Shown here piece by piece: positions 18,299 through 25,906 of a stretch of DNA of 64,000 bases. A program made the translations under genes and the position numbers. Source of the DNA: Actinomycetota bacterium. GTDB taxonomy: Bacteria; Actinomycetota; Thermoleophilia; Solirubrobacterales; Solirubrobacteraceae. The stretch spans positions 62,001-126,000 of the forward strand of contig JAFDWH010000017.1 of assembly GCA_018268595.1 (NCBI GenBank). The letters are read 5' to 3'. Under the pieces are notes generated by a model. The model had not been told where the DNA came from. It saw only the letters and a list, made by a program, of their open reading frames with translations, and did not search any database. Position 1 is the first letter of the stretch. Every line of letters starts with the position of its first letter.

Positions 18299-20518
18299 AT
18301 GTCGATCAAACGCGCGCTCGGCGCGGCGCTCGCTGCCGCGCTGCTCGCGGCGCTGCCCGCCGCCGCGGGCGCCAACGTGCAGGTCGGGGCGTCCGGCTGG
18401 CAGTGGGGGAACCCGCTGCCGCAGGGCAACACGGTGCGGGCGATCTCGTTCGCCGGCGGGACCGGCTACGCCGCGGGCGACTTCGGCACGCTGCTGAAGA
18501 CGAGCGACGGCGGCGCCACCTGGACCGGGCTGCCGGTCGGCACCTTCCAGGGCATGACGGTCGTGCAGGCGCTCGACGCCCAGACCGTCTTCGCCGGCGG
18601 CGGCTGCGTCGCGCGCCGCTCGACCGACGGGGGCGCGACGTTCACCGCGATCCGCTTCAGCGCGGTCGAGAGCGGCTGCAAGGTCGCGCTGCACGACCTC
18701 TCGTTCGTCTCCGCGCAGACCGGCTACCTGCTGCTCGCGGACGGCTCCGTCTTCGCGACGACCGACGGCGGCACGCAGTTCGCGCCGCGCACGGCGGTCC
18801 CCGACACGACGGCGTCCGGCAGCGGCTTCCAGCAGCCGGGCGGGATCGCCTTCCTCGACGCCTCGACCGGCTACGCCTCCAGCGGCGGCAAGCTGTTCCA
18901 GACGCTCGACGGCGGTGTCTCGTGGAGACTCGTCGCCTCCGACGCGCGCACGATCGCCGCGATCTGGTTCGCGAGCGCGAGACGCGGCTTCGCGGTCGGC
19001 AGCGGCGGCCTCGTGCTGCGGACCGATGACGGCGGCGCCACGTGGACGCCCAAGGACCTCGGCGCCGGCGCGCCCAACTACGCCTCGATCCGCTGCGCCG
19101 GCGAGCAGCTGTGCCTGCTGACGACGGGGGCCGGCACGCAGCTCGTGCGCACGACCGACGCGGGCAACACGCCCGGCACGGCGGTCACGCCCTCGAGCGA
19201 CCCGATCTACGCCGCCGCGTTCGCCTCGGCGACGCGCGTCGCGGCGGCCGGCGAGCACGGCGCGACGGTCGTCTCCGACGACGCCGGCGTCAGATTCGCG
19301 CCGGTCGGCGGGCGCGTCGGCGGCAGCTTCAGCGTCCTGCGCCCCGGCGGCGTGCACGGCTCCGCGTACGCGGCGGGCGCCGACGGCCGGCTCGCGAAGA
19401 CGACCGACGGCGGGCGCAGTTGGAGCACCGGCAACGTGCCGACGACGGCTGACCTGCTCGACGTCGCGTTCCCGACGACCGCGGTCGGCTACGCGCTCGA
19501 CGTCGACGGCGGCCTGTTTCGCACCGACAACGCGGGCGCGACCTGGAAGACGCTCGGCACCGGCAGCACGCGCCGTCCGCGCGCGCTGCTCGCGCCGAGC
19601 GCCGGCAGCGTGCTCGTCGTCGGGCCGCAGGGCATCCGCCGCTCCGACGACGCGGGCGAGACGTTCGGCCAGGTGCGCGCGAGCGCCGTGCTGCGCGCCC
19701 GCCTCACCGGCGCCGCCGCCGCCCGCAGCGGGCACGCGATCTTCGCGTGGGGGCCGACCGCGCTCGTGCGCAGCAGCGACCGCGGCCGCACCTGGACGGC
19801 GCTGCCGCGGCCGGTGCGGACGCGCCCCGCGATCCGGCAGGCGTCGTTCGCGAACGCCCGCGTGGGCCTGGTGCTCGACGCGAGCGGGCGCGTGTGGCGC
19901 ACGACGAGCGCCGGCAGAAGCTGGAGACTGCTGACGGCGGTCGGCACGCAGGAGGTCGTCGGCATGGCCGTCGACTCGCCGCGCGCCGCGACGCTCGTCG
20001 TGCGCAGCTTCGGCGGCCGTCAGGGCGGCAGCCTGCTGCGCAGCGAGGACGGCGGCGCGACGTGGCAGCCGCAGCTCGTCGTCGCCACGCCGGTCCAGCC
20101 GGGCGGGATCGCCGCCGGGGACGGCGTCGAGTACCTGCTCGCGGGCGACGCCGGACTGCTCTACAGCTCCACCGGCGGCGTCGCCGGCGACCCGTCGGCG
20201 CTGACGCTCGCGACGCGCCGCCGGCAGCTGCCGAAGGCCGGGCGGATCACCGTCACCGGGCGGCTGCGGCCGGCCGGCGCGAACGCGCAGGTGACCGTCT
20301 CGATGCGCGCGCCGGGCGCCGGCGCGTGGACGCACCAGACGGTCTCTGTCGCCTCGAACGGGACGTTCGTGACGGGCTGGCGCGTCCCGCGCGGCACGAC
20401 GACGTTCGTCGCGCAGTGGACCGGCGACTTCGCCTCGGCCGGCGCCGGCTCGCGGCCGCTGACGGTTGCGGTCGGCGTGCCGCGAGGAAGAGCGCACGGG
20501 CGGCGCGCTCACGGCTGA
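18299..20518 (+). CDS. Secreted BNR-repeat beta-propeller (Ycf48/Hcf136-like)
   Basis: The 739-residue protein has a signal peptide (cut near residues 22-24) and at least ten BNR/Asp-box repeats of the form SxDGGxTW, such as TSDGGATW, TDDGGATW, TTDGGRSW, TDNAGATW and SEDGGATW. The first 640 residues should fold as one or two beta-propellers like the photosystem assembly factor Ycf48, sialidases or sortilin. The last about 105 residues look like an Ig-like beta-sandwich (RITVTGRLRP). The function outside phototrophs is unknown; surface binding or glycan recognition is possible. Confidence 0.75.
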   Translation: MSIKRALGAALAAALLAALPAAAGANVQVGASGWQWGNPLPQGNTVRAISFAGGTGYAAGDFGTLLKTSDGGATWTGLPVGTFQGMTVVQALDAQTVFAGGGCVARRSTDGGATFTAIRFSAVESGCKVALHDLSFVSAQTGYLLLADGSVFATTDGGTQFAPRTAVPDTTASGSGFQQPGGIAFLDASTGYASSGGKLFQTLDGGVSWRLVASDARTIAAIWFASARRGFAVGSGGLVLRTDDGGATWTPKDLGAGAPNYASIRCAGEQLCLLTTGAGTQLVRTTDAGNTPGTAVTPSSDPIYAAAFASATRVAAAGEHGATVVSDDAGVRFAPVGGRVGGSFSVLRPGGVHGSAYAAGADGRLAKTTDGGRSWSTGNVPTTADLLDVAFPTTAVGYALDVDGGLFRTDNAGATWKTLGTGSTRRPRALLAPSAGSVLVVGPQGIRRSDDAGETFGQVRASAVLRARLTGAAAARSGHAIFAWGPTALVRSSDRGRTWTALPRPVRTRPAIRQASFANARVGLVLDASGRVWRTTSAGRSWRLLTAVGTQEVVGMAVDSPRAATLVVRSFGGRQGGSLLRSEDGGATWQPQLVVATPVQPGGIAAGDGVEYLLAGDAGLLYSSTGGVAGDPSALTLATRRRQLPKAGRITVTGRLRPAGANAQVTVSMRAPGAGAWTHQTVSVASNGTFVTGWRVPRGTTTFVAQWTGDFASAGAGSRPLTVAVGVPRGRAHGRRAHG

Positions 20519-20535
20519 CGGACGGGGCGGGGACC

Positions 20536-20568
20536 GGCGGCGCGGGCGTTGGACGCGCCCGCGCCGCC
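20536..20568. terminator. Strong hairpin between convergent genes
   Basis: A perfect 13-bp stem pairs 20536-20548 (GGCGGCGCGGGCG) with 20556-20568 around a seven-base loop. It sits between the ends of the beta-propeller gene and amtB and would end transcription from both sides. Confidence 0.65.
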
Positions 20569-20588
20569 ACCGTCCGGACCGGTTCGCT

Positions 20589-21905
20589 TCAGGCCGGCTC
20601 GGGTTGCGCGACCGGCCGCGGCCCCTCGAGGCCCGACTCGGGCGTGACGAGGATCGCGCCCTCGCCGGAGGCGTACGCCTCCTCGCCGTGCTGCGTGACG
20701 TCCATCCCGATCGCCTCCTCGCGCTCGCTCGTGCGCAGCGGCGTCGCGAGGCCGAGCAGCTTCAGCAGCAGGAAGGTCGCGCAGAACGCGTAGGCGGGCG
20801 TCGCGAGCGCGGCGAGCGCCTGCCACAGGAGCTGTCTCGCGTTGCCGTACACGAGCCCGTCGGAGATCCCGTTCCACGCTCTCTGCGCGAAGAAGCCGAT
20901 GAAGAGGATCCCGACGAAGCCGGCGGTGCCGTGCGCGGCGAGCACGTCGAGCGTCTCGTCCACGCGCGTGCGCGGGCGCAGCACGATGATCGCGTAGCTC
21001 GGCAGCGCGCCGAGCGCGCCGAGCGCCATCGCCCAGCCGGGGCTGACGAAGCCGCCCGCCGGCGTGATCGCGACGCAGCCGACGACGATCGCGGTGGCGG
21101 CGCCGATCGCCGTCACCTTGCGACCGCGGACCAGGTCCAGCAGGAACCACACGACGAGCGTGCAGGCCGGCGTCAGCAGCGTGTTCGTGAACGCCAGCAC
21201 GCTGTTGCGACCGGTGTTGAAGCCGCTGCCGCCGTTGAAGCCGAACCAGCCGAACCACAGCAGGCCGGCGCCGAGCAGCACGTAGACCGCGTTGTGCGGG
21301 AGCAGCGCCTGGCGGCCGTAGTCCTTGCGGTGGCGCACCACGAGCGCGGCCGCGAGCGCGGAGAAGCCGGACGCCATCTCGACCGCGATCCCGCCGGCGA
21401 AGTCGAGCGTGCCGTGGCCCATCAGCCAGCCGTTGCCGAAGCCCCAGTGCGCGAGCACCGGGTAGACGCAGACCGACCACAGCGCGGCGAAGATCAGGAA
21501 CACGCCGAAGCGCATCCGCTCGACGACGGCGCCGGAGACGAGCGCGACCGTGATGATGCAGAAGGTCGTCTGGAAGGCGAAGAAGACGAGGTGGGGGATC
21601 GTCATGCCGGCGCGCGGCGCGAAGCCGACGTCGTGCAGGAACGCGTTGTGCAGGCCGCCGATCAGGCTGCCGCTGCCGTCGAACGCGAGCGAGTAGCCGA
21701 CTGCCGCCCACGTCACCAGCGCGACCGCGATCGCGCCGATCGACATCATGAACGTGTTGAGCGTGTTCTTCGAGCGCACGAGGCCGGCGTAGAAGAGGCC
21801 GAGCGCGGGCGTCATCATCAACACCAGCGCGGTCGCGACGAGCATCCAGGCGGTGTCGCCCGTGTCGACCTTGGCGGCCGCCACGGCGAGGCTCAGGCCG
21901 TGCAT
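20589..21905 (-). CDS. amtB: Ammonium transporter with Glu at the first twin-His site
   Basis: The 438-residue protein has the eleven-helix Amt/Rh architecture, with MTPALGLFYAGLVR, the conserved Asp168 in LDFAGG and NTGRNSVLAFTNTLLTPA. At the twin-histidine pore site the first residue is Glu176 (GGIAVEMAS) instead of histidine; the second, His325 (LAAHGTAGF), is kept. This substitution is known from some fungal Mep transporters and changes ion selectivity and pH response. The gene follows the PII gene by six bases, the usual glnK-amtB pairing in which PII plugs the channel. Confidence 0.93.
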   Translation of the reverse strand: MHGLSLAVAAAKVDTGDTAWMLVATALVLMMTPALGLFYAGLVRSKNTLNTFMMSIGAIAVALVTWAAVGYSLAFDGSGSLIGGLHNAFLHDVGFAPRAGMTIPHLVFFAFQTTFCIITVALVSGAVVERMRFGVFLIFAALWSVCVYPVLAHWGFGNGWLMGHGTLDFAGGIAVEMASGFSALAAALVVRHRKDYGRQALLPHNAVYVLLGAGLLWFGWFGFNGGSGFNTGRNSVLAFTNTLLTPACTLVVWFLLDLVRGRKVTAIGAATAIVVGCVAITPAGGFVSPGWAMALGALGALPSYAIIVLRPRTRVDETLDVLAAHGTAGFVGILFIGFFAQRAWNGISDGLVYGNARQLLWQALAALATPAYAFCATFLLLKLLGLATPLRTSEREEAIGMDVTQHGEEAYASGEGAILVTPESGLEGPRPVAQPEPA

Positions 21906-21911
21906 CGCGGG

Positions 21912-22265
21912 CTACCTCCCGACCGGCGTGACGGCGGCGGTGTCGGCCTCGCCGGTGCGGATCCGCACCGCGCGCTCGAGCGGCACGACGAAGATCTTGC
22001 CGTCGCCGACCTCGCCCGTGCGCGCGCCTTCGCAGAGCGCGTCGATCGTCCGGTCGACGAAGTCGTCCGAGACGGCGATCTCGAAGCGCACCTTCTCGGA
22101 CAGGCCGACCTGCACGGTCGTCCCGCGATAGGTCTCGACGCGGTCGAGCTCTCCGCCGTGCCCCTGCACGCGGCTCAGCGAGACGCCGCGCACCTCGGCG
22201 CGATAGAGGGCCTCCAGCACGTCGTTGGCCTTCTCGGGCCGGACGATGCCGATCACGAGCTTCAC
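21912..22265 (-). CDS. glnB: Nitrogen regulatory protein PII
   Basis: The 117-residue protein has the PII fold: KLVIGIVRPEKANDVLEAL, the T-loop with Tyr46 in VETYRGTTV (equivalent to the modified Tyr51 of E. coli), and C-terminal GDGKIFVVPLERAVRIRTGE. It senses 2-oxoglutarate, ATP and ADP and binds AmtB. The GTG start at 22265 has a GGGAG site. It is the first gene of the amt operon. Whether it is uridylylated or adenylylated is not known; other actinobacteria use adenylylation. Confidence 0.93.
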   Translation of the reverse strand: MKLVIGIVRPEKANDVLEALYRAEVRGVSLSRVQGHGGELDRVETYRGTTVQVGLSEKVRFEIAVSDDFVDRTIDALCEGARTGEVGDGKIFVVPLERAVRIRTGEADTAAVTPVGR

Positions 22266-22335
22266 AGCGAGCTCCCTTCTGTGCTGCATGACGGGTTGTG
22301 CTCCACGTGATGACGGTCGGGAGGCGGCCCGGGCG

Positions 22336-22354
22336 GCCCGGTTGCAAGCCGGGC
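22336..22354. terminator. Hairpin after the DUF5996 gene
   Basis: A 6-bp GC stem pairs 22336-22341 (GCCCGG) with 22349-22354 around a seven-base loop. It lies between the end of the DUF5996 gene and the PII start, both on the minus strand, and probably ends the former transcript. No T-tract is present. Confidence 0.4.
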
Positions 22355-22388
22355 GCGGAAGGCGCTCCCCGCGTGAGGCGCCGCGAGC

Positions 22389-23306
22389 CTAACGGACGGG
22401 TGGGACCACAGTGGCCAGTGCCGGATCCCAGCCGCAGACGGCGCAGGCGTGCACGAACGCGGAGCGCGCGAAGCCGAGCGCCGCCTCGTGCGGGTCCTCG
22501 GTCGCGGAGACGACGTCGAAGTCGAGCAGGTACTCGCCCAGCTCGACGTCCCAGCGCGCGTGCGGCGGCGCGAGCGGCGCGGACGGGAAGGCGTCGCCGG
22601 CAGGGTGCGCGTAGGCGTAGAAGGCGGGCTTCGGGTAGCGCACGTCGCCGGGCCACCAGCCGATCGCGAACTCCTGCGCGTCCATCGCGTTGCGCGTGAT
22701 GAAGTCTTCGGCCGGCGGCACGGCCGGCTCGCCCGAGAAGAGGCTGACGGCGAGGTCGAACGAGCCCCACCAGGCGTTGACGGGCGTCGAGCGGCCGCGG
22801 TATGGCGCGCGGAAGGCGGCGAGCACGAGCGCGGCGCGCGTGGCGGACTGGAAGTAGGTCGAGACCGCGTGCGGGTCGTAGGTCGCGTGCTCGTCGTCCT
22901 CGTCGAGCGGGATGCTCCAGGGGACCTCCTGCGGTCTCGGGTCGATCGCCACGGCGGGCCCGGCCAGCTCGCGCACGGCGGTGAGGACGCGGCGCGTGAC
23001 GGAGCCGACGGCGCGGTCGGGCATCAGCGCGATGCGGCGGGCGGCGCCGCTGCTGTGCTCGACGACGACGTGGTGCGTGTGCAGGTCGAGCGCGACGACG
23101 AACGCGCCCGAGCGGTTGGGCGCGGGAAGCGGGAGCGTCTCCCAGCCGCGCGCGGTGAGGCGCAGCGCGGCGTGCTGGAGCTGCGGCTCGGGCGGCGCGA
23201 GCGCGACGGCGAGCTTGCCGAGCACCTGCGCGTGCGCGTGGAGCGTGTCGCACGTCGCCGCCCACTGGTCGTAGGGCGGCAGCGGCGGCCAGGCGGCGGA
23301 GAGCAT
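22389..23306 (-). CDS. DUF5996 family protein
   Basis: The 305-residue protein has the DUF5996 pattern: WPPLPPYDQWAATCDTLHAHAQVLGKL at the N terminus, GAFVVALDLHTHHVVVEHSSG, the central STPVNAWWGSFDLAVSLFSG and the C-terminal FYAYAHPAGDAFPSAPL. The family has no known function and is widespread in actinobacteria. It stands between the PII operon and a tRNA pair, transcribed away from the tRNAs. Confidence 0.8.
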   Translation of the reverse strand: MLSAAWPPLPPYDQWAATCDTLHAHAQVLGKLAVALAPPEPQLQHAALRLTARGWETLPLPAPNRSGAFVVALDLHTHHVVVEHSSGAARRIALMPDRAVGSVTRRVLTAVRELAGPAVAIDPRPQEVPWSIPLDEDDEHATYDPHAVSTYFQSATRAALVLAAFRAPYRGRSTPVNAWWGSFDLAVSLFSGEPAVPPAEDFITRNAMDAQEFAIGWWPGDVRYPKPAFYAYAHPAGDAFPSAPLAPPHARWDVELGEYLLDFDVVSATEDPHEAALGFARSAFVHACAVCGWDPALATVVPPVR

Positions 23307-23442
23307 GAGGAGACGCTACCCGCCGGAGCAAGCGGCGGACCCGGGGTGGCCGCGGCCCGGCGCGTCGGCCGGCCCTGCGCCGGCCCGCCGGCCCGCGCCG
23401 CCAGCCGGCCCCACGACCGTGTATCTTCGATCCCGATTCCAC

Positions 23443-23531
23443 GCGGCTGTGGCGGAATCGGTAGACGCGCACGGTTCAGGTCCGTGTGGGGCACACAAAT
23501 CCCCGTGGAGGTTCAAGTCCTCTCAGCCGCA
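23443..23531 (+). tRNA. tRNA-Leu (CAG)
   Basis: The 89-base gene has a seven-base acceptor stem (GCGGCTG with CAGCCGC), an anticodon stem CACGG/CCGTG around the loop TTCAGGT (anticodon CAG), a long variable arm as expected for leucine, and the T-loop GTTCAAGTC. The discriminator is A and CCA is not encoded. It reads CUG, a dominant leucine codon here. Confidence 0.97.
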
Positions 23532-23602
23532 CTCGCGAGGCCCGGCCCGGCGCGCCGCGGGCGACTCCGCCCGCGACCGGCTTGCTATCCTCGCGACCAC
23601 GC

Positions 23603-23675
23603 GCCGCCATCGTCTAGGGGACTAGGACACCGCCCTCTCACGGCGGAAACCGGGGTTCGAATCCCCGTGGCGGTA
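23603..23675 (+). tRNA. tRNA-Glu (CTC)
   Basis: The 73-base gene has acceptor stem GCCGCCA/TGGCGGT (one G-T pair), an anticodon stem CCGCC/GGCGG around CTCTCAC (anticodon CTC) and T-loop GGTTCGAATCC. CCA is not encoded. It follows tRNA-Leu by 71 bases; TATCCT at 23586-23591 is a possible -10. A compositionally different segment begins just downstream. Confidence 0.97.
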
Positions 23676-23680
23676 CTACC

Positions 23681-23709
23681 AGAAAGCCCCGCAAATCGCG
23701 GGGTTTTCT
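23681..23709 (+). terminator. Intrinsic terminator of tRNA-Glu
   Basis: A 12-bp stem pairs 23681-23692 with 23698-23709 around AAATC, with one G-T pair and a TTTT run in the 3' arm. It begins six bases after the tRNA and is the clearest rho-independent terminator in the window. Confidence 0.85.
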
Positions 23710-23953
23710 GCGTTTTGGAGAGCAGGTCGGGCGGGGTTCGTGCCGTTTTGTGCACTCAGTGTGCACATGGTTCGCGCGGCGCGCTGGCGCGGTGGGCAGC
23801 GGTCTGCGTTCCGCCCAGCCGCTATTCGCGCGAGCCGGAGAAAAGAGGACCGGGCACCCTGCGGTGCTCCGCAATATCGCCCGTGCGCTGCGCCGCGTTC
23901 CTCGAGCCGCGGCCGTCGCCCTGAAAACACCACGAGATCTTGATAATGGCCGT

Positions 23954-24976
23954 GTGCAAGACGAGCCCGGGGTCCCTCATCTTGATCGGATGCTGGCTTC
24001 CGGTGTCCCACCGGAAGCGCTCTCCTTCTTTGGCCGGTGGTGGCAGCTGGAGACGTGGCTGCGCGAGGTGATCTATGTGGAGCTTCGTGCCAAGTACGGT
24101 TGCGCGTGGAGCGAGCACCTGTCAGGCAAGACGCCGAAGCGTGCCGCTGGCGACGCAACCAACGCCTATATGGCCTCAGCGGATGCCGGCGAGCTCCTGG
24201 CCTACGCCGACGTAGCAGACCTCTTTGGTCTGATCGAAGCGCAGTGGGATCTTTTTGCGCCGCTGCTCCCACCACTGCGACGTTGGCAGGGGACGACTGA
24301 CGTGTTGCGCGAGCTTCGAAACCGCAACGCGCATTGCCGCCGGCCCCACAAAGACGACCTTGCTCGCATCGAGCAGGTGCTGCGCGACTTGGAGGACGGG
24401 GCCTGGCGCTTCTATGCGTCCTACCTCGAGACGCGCCCGATCCATGACAGCAATGACCCTCTGGCAAAGAGTTGGGTGCGGGGCAAGCATCCGACGGCCA
24501 GTCGGCTGCTGAAGCACGCCGATCGGCAATACGACGTGCGCATCCGACTTTCCTACAGCGTGCGGCCATGGGCAGCTGCGCCAAAGAGGGAGAGGATCTC
24601 CGGCACGGAGGGAGTCCTCTGGCATGCCATGTGGTTGGTCGGCGGCCGAGACTTGAACGTCGTCGACCTCTGGAACGAGATCGACCGCGATCCGGTGGTC
24701 CGCGACGGTGTCATCCACGTACTCGTGGGCCCGGGACAGGTGACTGCGACCTTTGCTGCGGTAGACGATCCAAGCGCCATTGCCGACGCGATCGGACTCA
24801 TCTTTGATGACATCCTCACGGAGAGCCACGACTCTGGCGCTGGCGACCCCGAGCAATGGGTCGAGCGGTGGACGCACGGGGCAGAGAAGCTTCCCCGACG
24901 CGTGCAGGTAGCTACGCCGCTCACGCTCGTGGATCCATACAACCCCCACGCGTTCTCGATCTTCGCTGCCGGATGA
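23954..24976 (+). CDS. HEPN-domain (Swt1-like) protein, foreign-looking
   Basis: The 340-residue protein has a HEPN-type helical domain with LRNRNAHCRR, giving the RNxxxH motif (Arg122, His127) that forms the RNase active site in many HEPN toxins and abortive-infection proteins. The segments FFGRWWQLETWLREVIYVELR and GTTDVLRELRNRNAH recall Swt1-type HEPN proteins. The C-terminal 200 residues are unassigned. GTG at 23954 or ATG at 23990 may be the start; neither has a good ribosome site. Codon and base use are clearly less GC-rich than in its neighbours, which suggests transfer. Confidence 0.65.
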   Translation: MQDEPGVPHLDRMLASGVPPEALSFFGRWWQLETWLREVIYVELRAKYGCAWSEHLSGKTPKRAAGDATNAYMASADAGELLAYADVADLFGLIEAQWDLFAPLLPPLRRWQGTTDVLRELRNRNAHCRRPHKDDLARIEQVLRDLEDGAWRFYASYLETRPIHDSNDPLAKSWVRGKHPTASRLLKHADRQYDVRIRLSYSVRPWAAAPKRERISGTEGVLWHAMWLVGGRDLNVVDLWNEIDRDPVVRDGVIHVLVGPGQVTATFAAVDDPSAIADAIGLIFDDILTESHDSGAGDPEQWVERWTHGAEKLPRRVQVATPLTLVDPYNPHAFSIFAAG

Positions 24977-25094
24977 CGGGTTTGGGTCGTCGCGATCGCA
25001 GTTTGGAATTGAGGCAGCCGTCCGACGGCATTCACGAGGATGCCTGGCCTCAGGGGCTGGGCTTCGATCTGACCGGTCACCGGAGGTGATTCGC

Positions 25095-25200
25095 ATGGCC
25101 CGTACCGGCACCCTCGCGCGCTGGCAGCCGTTCGCCGAGCTCGACGATCTGCGCGCGCGCTTCGACAGACTGTCCGCCGACTTCGGCGACGGCGAGCGCG
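25095..25200 (+). pseudogene. Hsp20 5' fragment, interrupted
   Basis: After a good GGAGGT ribosome site, the ATG at 25095 opens a frame reading ARTGTLARWQPFAELDDLRA and RFDRLSADFGDGERG, the N terminus of actinobacterial Hsp20 small heat-shock proteins. At about 25200 the homology stops and the sequence becomes an IS3-type transposase fragment on the other strand. The alpha-crystallin domain is absent, so the gene is broken. The frame continues to 25445 only as antisense of the transposase. Confidence 0.7.
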
Positions 25201-25202
25201 GC

Positions 25203-25445
25203 GGCGCGGTCGCGGATCAGCTCGGTCTTGAAGGTGTCGACGAAGCTCTCGGCCATCGCGTTCTCGTAGGCATCGCCGACGGTGCCGATCGAGGCCGGGA
25301 CGCGGTGGTCGTCGAGGACCTGTTGGAAGGTCTGAGCGGTGTATTGCGAGCCGGCGTCGCTGTGATGGGTCAGCTCGACATCAGCGCCCTGCTCGCGGCG
25401 GGTGAGCGCCATCCGCAGCGCTTGCGATGCGCTCGGGGTCGCTGA
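25203..25445 (-). pseudogene. IS3-family transposase remnant
   Basis: The minus strand encodes an internal piece of an IS3-type DDE transposase: MALTRREQG, THHSDAGSQYTAQTFQQVL, a GDAYENAMAESFVDTFKTEL segment and ELIRDR. The family continues after ELIRDR with a conserved EYVxWFNxxR tail, but here it abuts the hsp20 fragment. The N-terminal part and the other catalytic residues are missing upstream. This is a deletion remnant, not a working element; no terminal repeats were seen. Confidence 0.8.
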
Positions 25446-25562
25446 CGGCGAGCTGCCGACGTGAGCTCGTCGCCCGGAGCCCCTGCTCAGGTGGCGTCGC
25501 TGGGACGCTCCTCCAGCAATGCGATCAGCCGTGTCGCCCCTGGTCGTGGCCAGGTGGCGCGG

Positions 25563-25859
25563 TCATGCGCCGAGTCCGCGGCCGACGTTGACGATGACGT
25601 AGCCGAGGCCGGCCGCGCCGAGTGCGCGGCGCAGCAGGTTTGCGCCGTCCGTCAGCTCCTCCCACGCCCACGCCGCGAGGCCGGTGTAGAAGGTTGCGCG
25701 CCCGTATCCATGCGTCGAGCTGTCCGTGAGGGCTGCGGCGAGCCATCCGCCGAGCGCGGCGAGCAGCGGGGCGTTGGGGAGTTGCACGACCGGGTAGCTC
25801 GCCGGCCAGCCGTGCTGCCCGCGCCGCCAGAGGTCGCTCGGGGTCCGTGTGGTGCTCAC
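25563..25859 (-). CDS. Small hypothetical membrane protein
   Basis: The 98-residue product starts with GTG. It reads TPSDLWRRGQHGWPASYPVV, then a hydrophobic stretch (LLAALGGWLAAAL), THGYGRATFYTGLAAWAWEEL and a second hydrophobic end (LGAAGLGYVIVNVG). The pattern of two membrane segments with a short conserved-looking loop suggests a real small membrane protein, but I do not recognise a named family. It overlaps no other gene except the untranslated start region of the acyltransferase. Confidence 0.55.
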   Translation of the reverse strand: MSTTRTPSDLWRRGQHGWPASYPVVQLPNAPLLAALGGWLAAALTDSSTHGYGRATFYTGLAAWAWEELTDGANLLRRALGAAGLGYVIVNVGRGLGA

Positions 25860-25906
25860 CGCCTGAGAACCTAGCGGTCGCTGCGTGGATCGCGCAGAAT
25901 GGTGAG

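Noticed and set aside
20466-22310. Long open frame (over 600 codons) on the plus strand
   Set aside because: It lies antisense to amtB and glnB, whose products are clear; its translation is low-complexity charged sequence, an effect of high GC.
25461-25874. Plus-strand open frame of 137 codons
   Set aside because: No ribosome site and no plausible protein pattern; the minus-strand small membrane protein explains the same region better.
23675-25900. Direct repeat of the tRNA-Glu 3' end as an attachment site
   Set aside because: I looked for a copy of the T-arm and acceptor sequence downstream and saw none, and there is no integrase, so a site-specific insertion is not supported.
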